Assembly (NCBI GenBank): GCA_963736975.1
Contig: CAVTQY010000002.1
Location: forward strand, 310,001-374,000
DNA: 64,000 nt
Direction: 5' to 3'
DNA from: CAVTQY01 sp963736975
Lineage (GTDB): Bacteria; Pseudomonadota; Alphaproteobacteria; Acetobacterales; Acetobacteraceae
Shown: positions 50,025 through 58,008 of the stretch, one piece after another
Layout of the letters: each line of letters opens with the position of its first letter
How positions within the stretch are numbered: position 1 is the first letter of the stretch
Notes under the pieces: generated by a model
What the model saw: only the letters and a program-made list of their open reading frames with translations
The model's database searches: none
Told to the model about the DNA's origin: nothing
Position numbers and translations under genes: made by a program

Positions 50025-50108
50025 TCACAGATGATCGCAGGCGGCCGCGTACAGCACGCAGCCGCCCAGGAAGGCGGCGCCGATCAGGATATAGATGACG
50101 TCAAACAT
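50025..50108 (-). CDS. Second Kdp-linked membrane micro-protein, 27 aa
   Basis: A short frame reads MFDVIYILIGAAFLGGCVLY then AAACDHL and stops 10 bases before the kdpF start. It is one hydrophobic helix with a short C-terminal Cys-Asp-His-Leu end. Similar unnamed one-helix peptides ending CxxL are, as I recall, often encoded just ahead of kdpF in other bacteria. Lengths and spacing fit a real first gene of the kdp operon, but it is too short to be certain. Confidence 0.6.
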   Translation of the reverse strand: MFDVIYILIGAAFLGGCVLYAAACDHL

Positions 50109-50152
50109 GGTCAGCGCGCTCGCGTCCGTTGTGCCTCGCCGCAGATAGCCGC

Positions 50153-50177
50153 CCCGCCATATAAAATCGATGGCGGG
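50153..50177. promoter_or_regulatory. Inverted repeat and AT-rich stretch upstream of the kdp operon
   Basis: Perfect 8-bp arms cccgccat / atggcggg around the 9-base AT-rich loop ataaaatcg. It is followed at 50190-50209 by tatatagatcccatataag, the most AT-rich DNA in this neighbourhood, 45-100 bases upstream of the first kdp micro-protein. It could be a KdpE-responsive promoter/operator region for the minus-strand kdp genes, or a terminator for the outer-membrane-protein gene ending at 50220. Confidence 0.35.
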
Positions 50178-50219
50178 TCGGCTTTCGTCCTATATAGATC
50201 CCATATAAGAGGCGCGGCC

Positions 50220-51623
50220 TCAGAACGTGAGGACCGCATCCGCCCCCAGCGTGAAGGAGTTGTTGTCCGTCTGGGCGTTGAACGGGTGGTTGTTCGTAAA
50301 GGCATGGTCCCATCGGATCTCCGGACGGACCAGCAGTCCTGTCACCGGGGCCGGGTCGGCGGGCTTCCAGGTCACGCCGAGCGTCAGCTCGCCATAGGTG
50401 GTGCTGCCGCCAGGCGCAGTGTGCATAAAGGGCACTATGAAGCCCTGCTGCGTCATGACGTAAGCGGAGTTGTTCGGGAAGGAGGCGACAAAGAAGTTGT
50501 TGTCGTCGCGCCAGTACTCCGCCCGGGCGTTCAGGGTGATCGTGCTGGTCAGAGCATAACCCGCGTATTGCGCGGCGCCGAAACCGTTCACCGGCTTGCC
50601 GACGAAGCCATAGGCATCACGCACCAGGTTTCCTTCGGTCACAAAAGTCCACTTGTCGGTGGCCTTCCAGGTAACGACTATATCGTTGTAGGTCCGCCAT
50701 TGGCCATTCGCGTTGACTCCCTGGGGCGACAAAAGGCGCGTGGCGTCCTCCGGCCCGAAATGCGTCAGCCCGAGGACGGTCAGATTGCCGCCCAGAAACG
50801 TCAGGTTGAACCCGCCGATCCCTCCGATCGTCCCGTTATTGTCGCCCAGTGGTCCGAACGTGGTGTTCGTCCCTGTGTCGATGTCGCTGTAGATATCCAG
50901 CATGCTATTGACATGCGTGACCGCAAGGGCGCCGGTGTGCTTGAACGGCAGCCCGAACTGGAAAATGTAGGAGTGCGAATAGAAGGGATTCGTCGAGGGA
51001 TCGATGGTCTCATAGCCTAGCGGCGTCGGATACTGGCCCACCTTCAGGTCGATCCCACCTTTGGTGAACCAGGGCACGTGGGCCAGGATATTCGCCTCGA
51101 CCACATCGAGCTGATAGCGCTGACTGGGGTCCATCCGGTTCAGCTCGCCCAGGAACTGCGTATAGCGGGCATCCGACCCATACATGAATTGGAACTTGAA
51201 GCCCCACTGATAATTCGGGTTGCTGGAATCGAGCGGCTTGTTCGCCGTCAGCAGCAATTGGTTAAGCTGCACCTGATTGGCATGGTCGGTGAACAACTGG
51301 CCGAGATTCAGACCGTCCGTCGGGCCCAACGGGTTCCCGATGATGCCCACGTCGGACTGCGCCCAGAGATGAATGCCATCGATCCACAATCCGGGCGGGG
51401 CAGCCGGTGACGGAGTCGCCGGAGTCCCAGCAGGCGGAACAGTCTGCGCCTGCGCGGAAAGCGGAGCCAACAGCAGCAGACTGACGCTCGTCAGTATCAG
51501 TAATAGATAATACCACCCGCTGAACCGAAGGCGACAGGCTGGAGCGTCACTATCCGCCTTCCAGCTTCGGAATGAAGAACACCTCCGCCCCCGGCCCGAT
51601 CTGCTGATAATAACCAACTTCAT
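50220..51623 (-). CDS. Outer-membrane beta-barrel porin-like protein
   Basis: 467 aa as read from the ATG at 51623. A hydrophobic signal (WYYLLLILTSVSLLLLAPLSAQA) ends near residue 60, giving an unusually long N-terminus that overlaps the MoaD-like gene by 74 bases. No ATG/GTG closer to the signal is in frame, so the start may be wrong or a small indel may be present. The mature chain has many beta-strand segments (LDLKVGQYPTPLGYE-like, FQFGLPFKHTGALAVTH, final FTLGADAVLTF) as in BBP2/OprB-like porins. It ends 112 bases before the kdp operon on the same strand; a link to ion uptake is possible. Confidence 0.75.
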   Translation of the reverse strand: MKLVIISRSGRGRRCSSFRSWKADSDAPACRLRFSGWYYLLLILTSVSLLLLAPLSAQAQTVPPAGTPATPSPAAPPGLWIDGIHLWAQSDVGIIGNPLGPTDGLNLGQLFTDHANQVQLNQLLLTANKPLDSSNPNYQWGFKFQFMYGSDARYTQFLGELNRMDPSQRYQLDVVEANILAHVPWFTKGGIDLKVGQYPTPLGYETIDPSTNPFYSHSYIFQFGLPFKHTGALAVTHVNSMLDIYSDIDTGTNTTFGPLGDNNGTIGGIGGFNLTFLGGNLTVLGLTHFGPEDATRLLSPQGVNANGQWRTYNDIVVTWKATDKWTFVTEGNLVRDAYGFVGKPVNGFGAAQYAGYALTSTITLNARAEYWRDDNNFFVASFPNNSAYVMTQQGFIVPFMHTAPGGSTTYGELTLGVTWKPADPAPVTGLLVRPEIRWDHAFTNNHPFNAQTDNNSFTLGADAVLTF

Positions 51624-51801
51624 GGAGTTCCCCGTCGATCGCGACGGTGGTCTCCTCCTCCAGATGCTCGCCGAGCCCGGGGAACCGCCGGTCCATCTCC
51701 TTGATGACGGCGCGCAGGCTAGTCGCCTCCACCGCGAATTCCGTCACCCCGCCGGTGTAGCGACGGCTGAACCCGCTGGTGAACACCACCCGCGCGGCCA
51801 T
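51550..51801 (-). CDS. MoaD/ThiS-family ubiquitin-like sulfur carrier
   Basis: 83 aa with a beta-grasp pattern and the essential C-terminal diglycine (KLEGG). TSLRAVIKEMDRRFPGL and TTVAIDGELHE fit MoaD-like proteins, which carry a C-terminal thiocarboxylate for molybdopterin or thiamin synthesis. It begins four bases after the stop of the molybdenum hydroxylase, so both are one unit. A role in cofactor sulfuration for that enzyme is likely but inferred; the main moaD may be elsewhere. Confidence 0.75.
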   Translation of the reverse strand: MAARVVFTSGFSRRYTGGVTEFAVEATSLRAVIKEMDRRFPGLGEHLEEETTVAIDGELHEVGYYQQIGPGAEVFFIPKLEGG

Positions 51802-51805
51802 CCCG

Positions 51806-54079
51806 TCAGTCTCCGTTGATCGCCGCCAACACTTTCGGCGGCGACATCGGCAATTGGGTCAACCGCTTGCCGATCGCCCGGTCGATCGCATTGGCGATCG
51901 CCGCCATCGGCGGGCAGATATTCACCTCGCCCACACCTTTCGCCCCATAAGGATGCGCCGGGTTCGGCACCTCCACCAGCACCGCTTCGATCATCGGCAG
52001 ATCGGACGCCACCGGGCAGCGGTAATCGAGGAAACCAGGATTCTCCAGCCGCCCGTTGGCGTCGTAAATGTATTCCTCGTTGAGCGCCCAGCCGATCCCT
52101 TGCACCACGCCGCCCTGGATCTGTCCTTCCACATAACTTGGATGGATCGCGCGGCCGACATCCTGCGCGGCGACGAAACGCAGCACCGTGACCTTGCCGG
52201 TTTCCGGATCCACTTCCACGTCGCAGAACTGGGTCGAGAATCCCGGCGCCTGCGCGCCCGCATTCACCGACGCCGCCGAGGTGATCGGCCCGCCGGTCTG
52301 CGGTGCCTTGCCGGCGATCGCCTTCAGCGACAGCGGCGGGAACTCTCCCACATTGCTGCCGGCTGGCCGCGCTTCGCCGTCCTCCCACACGACTCCTTCG
52401 GGATCGACGTCCCAGATCATCGCGGCGCGCTTGCATAAATCCTTGATCACCGATTTGGTCGCGTTCACCACCGCAGTTCCCGTGGCAAACGTCACGCGGG
52501 ACCCGCCGGTCACATGCGTATAGCCCACCGACCCGGTATCCGCGACAATAGCGCGCACCTGATGGTAATCGACACCAAGCGTCTCCGCCGCCATGATGGC
52601 CATCGAAGCGCGCGAACCGCCGATATCCGGGCTGCCCGTCGCCACCAGCACGGTGCCGTCGGCATTCACCTGCATCGTCGCACTCAACTCGCCGCCACCG
52701 TTGAACCAGTAGCCGGACGCAACGCCGCGCCCCTGGTTGGGCCCCAGCGGCGCCCTGTAGGCCGGGTGCCGCATCAGCGCCTCGATCGTCTCCACGTAGC
52801 CGTTATGCGCATGCTTCGGGCCGTATATAGTCGGCGTGCCGGCGCGCGCGGCATTCTTCAAACGAAGTTCCAGCGGATCCATGCCGATCCGCTGCGCAAG
52901 CATATCGAGCACGCTTTCCACCGCAAAGGCCGAGATCGGCGAGCCCGGCGCGCGATAGGCCGCCGCTTTCGGACGGTTGCAGACGACATCATACCCAATC
53001 GCCCGCGCGTTCGGAACGTCGTACGGCGCGAACGAACACAGACACGCATTCATCACCGGCGATCCCGGGAAAGCACCGGCCTGGAACTTGAACACGCCAT
53101 CCGCGGCGGTGATTTTTCCGTCCTTGGTGACGCCGATCTTCACCCACATGGAGGAACCCGAGGTCGGCCCCGAAGCCTTGAACGTCTCCTCGCGGCTCAT
53201 TTGCAGCCGCACCGGCCGGCCCGACCTCTTCGCCAGCAGCGTCGCTACCGGCTCCAGATACGTGACCGTCTTGCCACCGAAGCCGCCGCCGATCTCCGCC
53301 GGATGCACGCGCAGATCGCCGATCTGCACCCCCAGCACCTTCGCGGTGAGCGCGCGCATCTGGAAATGCCCCTGGCTCGAGGACCAGATCTCCGCCTGGC
53401 CATCCGCATCGACGCGCGCCGAGCAGGCATGCGGCTCGATATAGGCCTGGTGCACCGCGGCGGTGCGGAACTCCTTCTCGATCACCACGTCGGCCGCGGC
53501 GAAACCCGCCTCCAGGTCGCCGGTCGCGAACTCAAGCCGCTTGGAAATGTTGGACGGCGGGGAGCCTTCCACGCCGCGCGTGGTCATATCGGGAAACAGC
53601 AGCGGCGCATCGGGCGCCATCGCCGCATCCACATCGATCACGTGCGGCAGCACCTCGTAATCCACTTTGATCAGTGCCAGCGCTTCTTCGGCCACGCGGT
53701 CGCTGGTGGCGGCCACGGCAGCGACCGCATGGCCCTCATACAGCGCCTTCTCGCGCGCCATGATGTTGCGCGTCACGTGCCAGAAATTCACGGCGACCCG
53801 TTCGGGGCCATTATATTCGAATTTCTGCTCGGGAAAATCCGCCGAGGTCACCACTGCCTTCACACCGGGCAGCGCCTCGGCTTTGGACGTGTCGATCGAG
53901 CGGATACGCGCATGCGCATGGGGCGAGCGCAGGATGCGCCCGACCAGCGTGCCCGGCATTTTCAGGTCCGCGCCGTATAGTGCCTTGCCGGTCACCTTGG
54001 GTACGCCATCCGGACGGATCGGCCGCGTGCCGACCCACTTGAATCGCTTTAACGAATCGCCCGTCGCCACATCATTCAC
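51806..54079 (-). CDS. Xanthine-dehydrogenase-family molybdopterin-binding subunit
   Basis: 757-aa large subunit of a molybdenum hydroxylase. GTG start chosen because of a strong ggagggag ribosome site. Cofactor-binding segments visible: GQAEIWSSSQGHF, EIGGGFGGKTV, AAYRAPGSPISAFAVES, and the C-terminal GAKGVGEVN with the probable catalytic Glu. Start motif PRPDGVPKVTGKALYGADL-like is conserved in the CoxL/xanthine dehydrogenase family. The 2Fe-2S and FAD subunits normally encoded next to it are absent from this window. Substrate unknown: purines, aldehydes, nicotinate or aromatic compounds. Confidence 0.88.
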   Translation of the reverse strand: MNDVATGDSLKRFKWVGTRPIRPDGVPKVTGKALYGADLKMPGTLVGRILRSPHAHARIRSIDTSKAEALPGVKAVVTSADFPEQKFEYNGPERVAVNFWHVTRNIMAREKALYEGHAVAAVAATSDRVAEEALALIKVDYEVLPHVIDVDAAMAPDAPLLFPDMTTRGVEGSPPSNISKRLEFATGDLEAGFAAADVVIEKEFRTAAVHQAYIEPHACSARVDADGQAEIWSSSQGHFQMRALTAKVLGVQIGDLRVHPAEIGGGFGGKTVTYLEPVATLLAKRSGRPVRLQMSREETFKASGPTSGSSMWVKIGVTKDGKITAADGVFKFQAGAFPGSPVMNACLCSFAPYDVPNARAIGYDVVCNRPKAAAYRAPGSPISAFAVESVLDMLAQRIGMDPLELRLKNAARAGTPTIYGPKHAHNGYVETIEALMRHPAYRAPLGPNQGRGVASGYWFNGGGELSATMQVNADGTVLVATGSPDIGGSRASMAIMAAETLGVDYHQVRAIVADTGSVGYTHVTGGSRVTFATGTAVVNATKSVIKDLCKRAAMIWDVDPEGVVWEDGEARPAGSNVGEFPPLSLKAIAGKAPQTGGPITSAASVNAGAQAPGFSTQFCDVEVDPETGKVTVLRFVAAQDVGRAIHPSYVEGQIQGGVVQGIGWALNEEYIYDANGRLENPGFLDYRCPVASDLPMIEAVLVEVPNPAHPYGAKGVGEVNICPPMAAIANAIDRAIGKRLTQLPMSPPKVLAAINGD

Positions 54080-54147
54080 CGCTTGTCTCCCTCCGGATCT
54101 CCGGGGGGCCAAGCGTTGTCCGTGCCGTTCGCAAACGCAAGAGCGGC

Positions 54148-54636
54148 CTACGGCTCGCACCCCCGCACCCAAACGTCATAAACCGGGTGCTGCAACATCG
54201 AGACCCAGGGCTCGTTCTCCAGCGACCAGCCGCGAAAGCCCGGCTCGTCCGGGTGGCTGTCCGTAATCACAAGAAACGCCGCGGCATCCGCCGGCTGATC
54301 TGGCGGACGCACCACACAGGCCTGGACAGCGATCGTCAGCGAGCCATAGGTAACAGACTGACCCACCTTCACCGCGAGATCTTTCGTCACCCCCTCGATC
54401 TTGTCCAGCACCGCAATTTCAGCGGTTCCCTGCGCCACCCAGGTATTCGGCCATTGCGGCGGAGCCGGCTGCTCGGCGCTGGGCGCCTGCTGCGCCCCCG
54501 CCGGAGGGGAGGGTTCGGCTTGAGCCGGCGGCTGTTGCTGCTGCGGCGGTCCCGCCCAGGGATTAAGCAGCGTTGGCGATTCCTGGCCCCAGGCCAGAAC
54601 CGGCCATAGCACCCCGGCCAGTACCAGCCGCCTCAC
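54148..54636 (-). CDS. DUF2155 family exported protein
   Basis: 162 aa with a short Sec signal (LVLAGVLWPVLAWG), a proline/glutamine-rich linker (about 25-62) and a C-terminal domain with AEIAVLDKIEGVTKDLAVKVGQSV and MLQHPVYDVWVRGC, matching the alphaproteobacterial DUF2155 family. Function unknown. It overlaps the 71-aa gene upstream by four bases and lies in the mlaD/complex I accessory cluster, a common alphaproteobacterial arrangement. Confidence 0.8.
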   Translation of the reverse strand: MRRLVLAGVLWPVLAWGQESPTLLNPWAGPPQQQQPPAQAEPSPPAGAQQAPSAEQPAPPQWPNTWVAQGTAEIAVLDKIEGVTKDLAVKVGQSVTYGSLTIAVQACVVRPPDQPADAAAFLVITDSHPDEPGFRGWSLENEPWVSMLQHPVYDVWVRGCEP

Positions 54637-54848
54637 GCTCGCTGTTTCGGGCTTTCCAGCCCCGCCACCATGTCGGTGAGGATGCGCCGCACCGCTGCTT
54701 CATCAACCCCCATGAGCACCGCGTCCTCGAACGCGTCCTGCATCGCCTGCGCCAGCTCGGCATGGGTTTCCGCCAGCATCTTAAGCTTCTCGCGGCAGGA
54801 GACTGGCGTCCCGTCCGACTGCGGCCAGAGCGTCGGGGCTGAAATCAT
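54633..54848 (-). CDS. Small helical protein, unknown function
   Basis: 71 aa. Mostly helical: CREKLKMLAETHAELAQAMQ then DAVLMGVDEAAVRRILTDMVAGL. No domain recognised. It overlaps both neighbours (mlaD and the DUF2155 gene) by four bases each, which argues that it is really translated. Confidence 0.65.
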   Translation of the reverse strand: MISAPTLWPQSDGTPVSCREKLKMLAETHAELAQAMQDAFEDAVLMGVDEAAVRRILTDMVAGLESPKQRA

Positions 54849-55381
54849 GGCTGTCCGGCCGGCGCCTGCCCGCCGGTCCCTGACCCGCCGGAACTCGTTC
54901 CGCCCTTTGCGCTACCCGTCATCGCGCTCACCATGTTCGTCGCGCTGAAGATGAACTTGCCCAGCAGGTCCTGCAGGCTGACCGCTCCCTGGGTAATGGT
55001 GATCGTTTGGCTCGGTTGCAGCATCGCCGTGTCCGCCCCGGGCTGCACCGACAGGTACTCCCCGCCCAGCAGGCTCTCGCTCGCCACCTCGATGCTGCTG
55101 TCCTTCGGCAGTTCGACCCCGTCGCGGATCGTCATTTTCACTACCGCCAGATAGGTCTTCGGATCGATGCTGGCCGCATCCACCGTGCCGATCTTCACCC
55201 CGGCGATTTGTACGTCGGAGCCCGCATTCAGCCCGGCGATGCTGCTGAACCGCGCGTATAGCGGATACCCGCTTCCCACGCTCGACTGGCCGGAATGAGC
55301 CACGGCGTAGGCCAGGAATCCAACCGCGACGATAAGGACGACGGCGCCGGTCAGCACCTCAACCAGATTGCGCCGAGCCAT
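54845..55381 (-). CDS. mlaD: Phospholipid transport MCE protein MlaD
   Basis: 178 aa, one N-terminal span (LVEVLTGAVVLIVAVGFLAY) and a periplasmic MCE domain (about 38-115): YPLYARFSSIAGLNAGSDVQIAGVKIG and SLLGGEYLSVQPG. The C-terminal tail is Gly/Ser-rich. MlaD hexamers carry lipids between membranes with the MlaFE ABC transporter, absent here. It overlaps the NDUFA12 stop by one base. Confidence 0.9.
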   Translation of the reverse strand: MARRNLVEVLTGAVVLIVAVGFLAYAVAHSGQSSVGSGYPLYARFSSIAGLNAGSDVQIAGVKIGTVDAASIDPKTYLAVVKMTIRDGVELPKDSSIEVASESLLGGEYLSVQPGADTAMLQPSQTITITQGAVSLQDLLGKFIFSATNMVSAMTGSAKGGTSSGGSGTGGQAPAGQP

Positions 55382-55734
55382 CAGGCGCCCGGGGTCCAGG
55401 CTTCGTAATCGCCCGTCGCCGGAGCCCGCTGGCCTCCCAGGTAATCATGCCCAGGCGGCCGATAGGCCGCCGGCGTGCCGGTCGGGTTCTCGATATGCGG
55501 CTTCTGCCACGGCCGGCGCAGCGATTCTGGCAGCGGCGCGTCCGTGGTGTAGTGCAGCCAGGCATGCCACTCGGGCGGCACTTTCGTCGCCTCCGGCAGC
55601 CCCCGATAGGCCACCCAGCGGCGTCCTCGCCGCCCTGGGCGCGGCCGGCGCTCCTCGTAATAGATATTTCCGCCGGCGTCCGCGCCGAGGCGCCGGCCCT
55701 TCAGCCAAGTGAACAGTCTGGTACCTATGTTCAT
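55381..55734 (-). CDS. NDUFA12-family complex I accessory protein
   Basis: 117 aa from ATG 55734. WLKGRRLGADAGGNIYYEERR, RRWVAYRG, KVPPEWHAWLHYTTD and NPTGTPAAYRPPGHDYLG are the conserved NDUFA12 (B17.2) sequence. In alphaproteobacteria it is an accessory subunit of respiratory complex I. It is the first gene of the minus-strand group with mlaD and DUF2155; this linkage is common in the class. Confidence 0.92.
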   Translation of the reverse strand: MNIGTRLFTWLKGRRLGADAGGNIYYEERRPRPGRRGRRWVAYRGLPEATKVPPEWHAWLHYTTDAPLPESLRRPWQKPHIENPTGTPAAYRPPGHDYLGGQRAPATGDYEAWTPGA

Positions 55735-55865
55735 GCCGAGGCATATACGGGCTCCCCGCTGCGAGGTCCACCGGACAGGCGCCGATTCAGAATGTTGTGG
55801 GTTCGGCGCCACTGGAGCACAAAATATGCTTTGCACCGCCGCCAGTGCCCACTACGATGCCCGGC

Positions 55866-57350
55866 ATGAAACCAAATCGCGCCTGGCATGGAGTCAGAAT
55901 GCGGCGGGCCATGGCGGCCTCCGATCCCGACGCGCCGCGCCAGGCAGTGACCCTGCCCGCATCATGGGACGATGGGGCCGCCGACGCACTTGCCGCCTTC
56001 GCGCCGGAGGCGGGCACCGTTTCGCTTCCAGTTGCGGCTGAAGCGTGGATTCGACCGATTGCTCGGCAGGCGCAGCATATCGGCCTGGAGGCTCCCTTAG
56101 CCGAGAGGCTGCACCGGCTCCTGCTGCTCCGCCAAGGCGCGCCGACGCGGTCTGTGTGGCAAGGCAGGGCGGATGATCCCGGCTTTGTCCTCAATCTTGC
56201 GGCATTCCACGACAATACGGGCTTCGACGCACCCGCCTTTGCCGAGGCGGTGGAGACGGCAACGCTCGCGGTGGCGATCGCCGTGCCCAGCGCCACGCGG
56301 CTGCGGGTTGGTATGGCCGAGCTTTCCGGCCTTCTGGCCGCGCTCGGGATCGGCTACGACACCCCGAGCGCGCGCGATGTTGCACGGGCACTCGCCGCCA
56401 TCCTGCGCGGCCGCTCCGAAGCGGCCTCCGCCCTGCTGGCCCGCCTGCTCGGTACCACCGCACCGGCGAGCCCGTGGCCGGCCGCGCCGAGCGCGACGGC
56501 GGTGCCGGGGCTTGCCGCGGCCGCCCAGGCAGCCCGCCAGGCAGCGGGCGCCGGAGGGTTGCGGCACGCTTCACTCACGGCCATCACCATCCCCGGACCA
56601 GCCGAAGCGCTGCTGGGCATTGAAACCGGCGGAATCGCACCGGCTTTCTCTCCGCTCGGTCCTACGGGTCTGTCCCGTACCGCCCGCGCCTCGCTGGTGG
56701 CCGGCGGTATCAGCCTGGAGCAAGCTCTCGCCGGACTACTGGCCGGCGACAACCCATTTCCGCGCGCGGACCCGGCGGCGCACGCCGCGATGCACGACGC
56801 CGTCGCGCCCTTTCTGCATGCCATGCCGCTGCGGCCGGCGGTACTCGTGCCTCCCGCAAGACAGACGACACCCGCTCGCCGGGAACTGCCGGGCCGGCGC
56901 AGCGGCTACACCCAGAAAGCGTCGGTCGGCGGCCACAAGCTCTATCTCCGTACCGGCGATTATGCCGACGGCACACTCGGCGAGATCTCGCTTGCCCTGC
57001 ATAAGGAAGGCGCCGCCTTCCGCGGCTTGATGGACAGTTTCTGCGCCGCGGTCAGCATCGGCCTGCAGCACGGCGTCCCGCTTGCCGGTTTCGTCGAGGC
57101 TTTCACTCTCACGCGGTTCGGCCACGCCGGCGCCGTCGAGGGCGACCCGGCGGTGACCCAGGCCTCCTCGCTGCTGGACTACGTCTTCCGCCACCTCGCC
57201 GCTAACTATCTCGGCCGGAACGATATCCCCGAGCCGGCACCCGAAGAGCCGCCTTCGGAAACCGGGCTTCTGCCGCTCGACTTTCCGGAGGCGTCGGCCG
57301 CCGCCCGCCGTCGCAGATTCAAGGTTATTTCGCAACAGGGACGCGGCTGA
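55866..57350 (+). CDS. Stand-alone class II (B12) ribonucleotide reductase C-terminal-like protein
   Basis: 494 aa. The last ~140 residues (GYTQKASVGGHKLYLRTGDY, GEISLALHKEGAAFRGLMDSFCAAVSIGLQHGVPL, ASSLLDYVFRHLAANYLGR) are a near-match to the C-terminal part of NrdJ. The middle (FHDNTGFDAPAFAEAV, MAELSGLLAALGIGYDTPSAR) resembles the end of the reductase barrel. The N-terminal ATP-cone and the catalytic Cys/Asn/Glu loops of an RNR are not present, so it is not a working reductase by itself. It may be a regulatory partner of a separate NrdJ or a diverged relative. Start uncertain (ATG 55857 possible). Confidence 0.75.
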   Translation: MKPNRAWHGVRMRRAMAASDPDAPRQAVTLPASWDDGAADALAAFAPEAGTVSLPVAAEAWIRPIARQAQHIGLEAPLAERLHRLLLLRQGAPTRSVWQGRADDPGFVLNLAAFHDNTGFDAPAFAEAVETATLAVAIAVPSATRLRVGMAELSGLLAALGIGYDTPSARDVARALAAILRGRSEAASALLARLLGTTAPASPWPAAPSATAVPGLAAAAQAARQAAGAGGLRHASLTAITIPGPAEALLGIETGGIAPAFSPLGPTGLSRTARASLVAGGISLEQALAGLLAGDNPFPRADPAAHAAMHDAVAPFLHAMPLRPAVLVPPARQTTPARRELPGRRSGYTQKASVGGHKLYLRTGDYADGTLGEISLALHKEGAAFRGLMDSFCAAVSIGLQHGVPLAGFVEAFTLTRFGHAGAVEGDPAVTQASSLLDYVFRHLAANYLGRNDIPEPAPEEPPSETGLLPLDFPEASAAARRRRFKVISQQGRG

Positions 57351-57401
57351 CCACGGCGCTGGAGTGTCCCGCGGACCCGGTCTAGCTTTGCCTTCTGCCT
57401 T

Positions 57402-57442
57402 AGAGCATGATCGCTTCTGGTAGGGCGAAGCGATCATGCTCT
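57402..57442. repeat. Perfect 16-bp stem intergenic hairpin
   Basis: agagcatgatcgcttc (57402-57417), a 9-base loop and its exact complement (57427-57442). It stands 51 bases after the RNR-like stop, too long and too perfect for chance, with no U-run. It looks like a REP-type dispersed intergenic element, which may also end transcription. Confidence 0.65.
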
Positions 57443-57454
57443 GACTCACTGTTT

Positions 57455-57505
57455 GAGAGCGATTCACGCTTTCCGACGTGGCCGCCTCAAGCGGTCACGC
57501 TCTAA
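57455..57505. repeat. Dispersed intergenic repeat, copy A
   Basis: About 51 bases starting gagagcgattcacgctttcc and ending gtcacgctctaa. It matches copy B at 62474-62526 along its whole length with few differences. Ends are partly inverted (agagcg / cgctct). This copy supplies the aagg of the RidA ribosome-binding site just downstream. Confidence 0.7.
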
Positions 57506-57515
57506 GGAGATGGCG

Positions 57516-57983
57516 ATGGCCAGCCTGATCGACGCGAAACTGGCGGAACTCGGCATCACCATTCCCGCCCCCATGGCACCCGTCGCCAATTACGTTCCAT
57601 ACGTCGTGACTGGCCGACTGGTGATGGTTTCGGGCCAGGTGCCGGCAGTCGATGGGAAAATCACGGTCACCGGCAAGCTTGGCGGTACGGTTTCCATCGA
57701 GCAGGGCCAGCAGGCGGCCCAGCGTTGCTTCATCAACGTGCTCGCCCACCTGAAGACCGCTTGCGACGGTCGGCTCGACCGGGTGCGCCGGGTCGTTCGG
57801 CTCGGCGGCTTCATCGCCTGCACGCCGGAGTTCGACCAACAGGCGCGCGTCATGAACGGTGCCTCGGATTTAGCAGTGGCGGTGTTCGGCGAAGCCGGCC
57901 GGCATGCCCGGACTACTATCGGTGTCGCCGCCTTGCCGCTCGATGTCCCGGTCGAGGTGGAGGGTCTTTTTGAAATCGATTGA
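57516..57983 (+). CDS. RidA/YjgF family enamine/imine deaminase-like protein
   Basis: 155-aa cytoplasmic protein. VSGQVPAVDGKITVTGKLGGTVSIEQGQQAA and the C-terminal RTTIGVAALPLDVPVEVEGLFEI match the RidA family, in the longer YjgH/TdcF-like subgroup. The Arg that contacts the substrate carboxylate is in the RTTIG motif. The ATG at 57516 has aaggag six bases upstream. RidA proteins hydrolyse reactive 2-aminoacrylate-type imines. Confidence 0.88.
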   Translation: MASLIDAKLAELGITIPAPMAPVANYVPYVVTGRLVMVSGQVPAVDGKITVTGKLGGTVSIEQGQQAAQRCFINVLAHLKTACDGRLDRVRRVVRLGGFIACTPEFDQQARVMNGASDLAVAVFGEAGRHARTTIGVAALPLDVPVEVEGLFEID

Positions 57984-58008
57984 AGCCAATGGATAATGCC
58001 CGGGGACA

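Noticed and set aside
52514..53980. Plus-strand open frame (488 codons) opposite the molybdenum hydroxylase
   Set aside because: His/Arg-rich shadow translation with no domain; the minus strand encodes conserved cofactor motifs.
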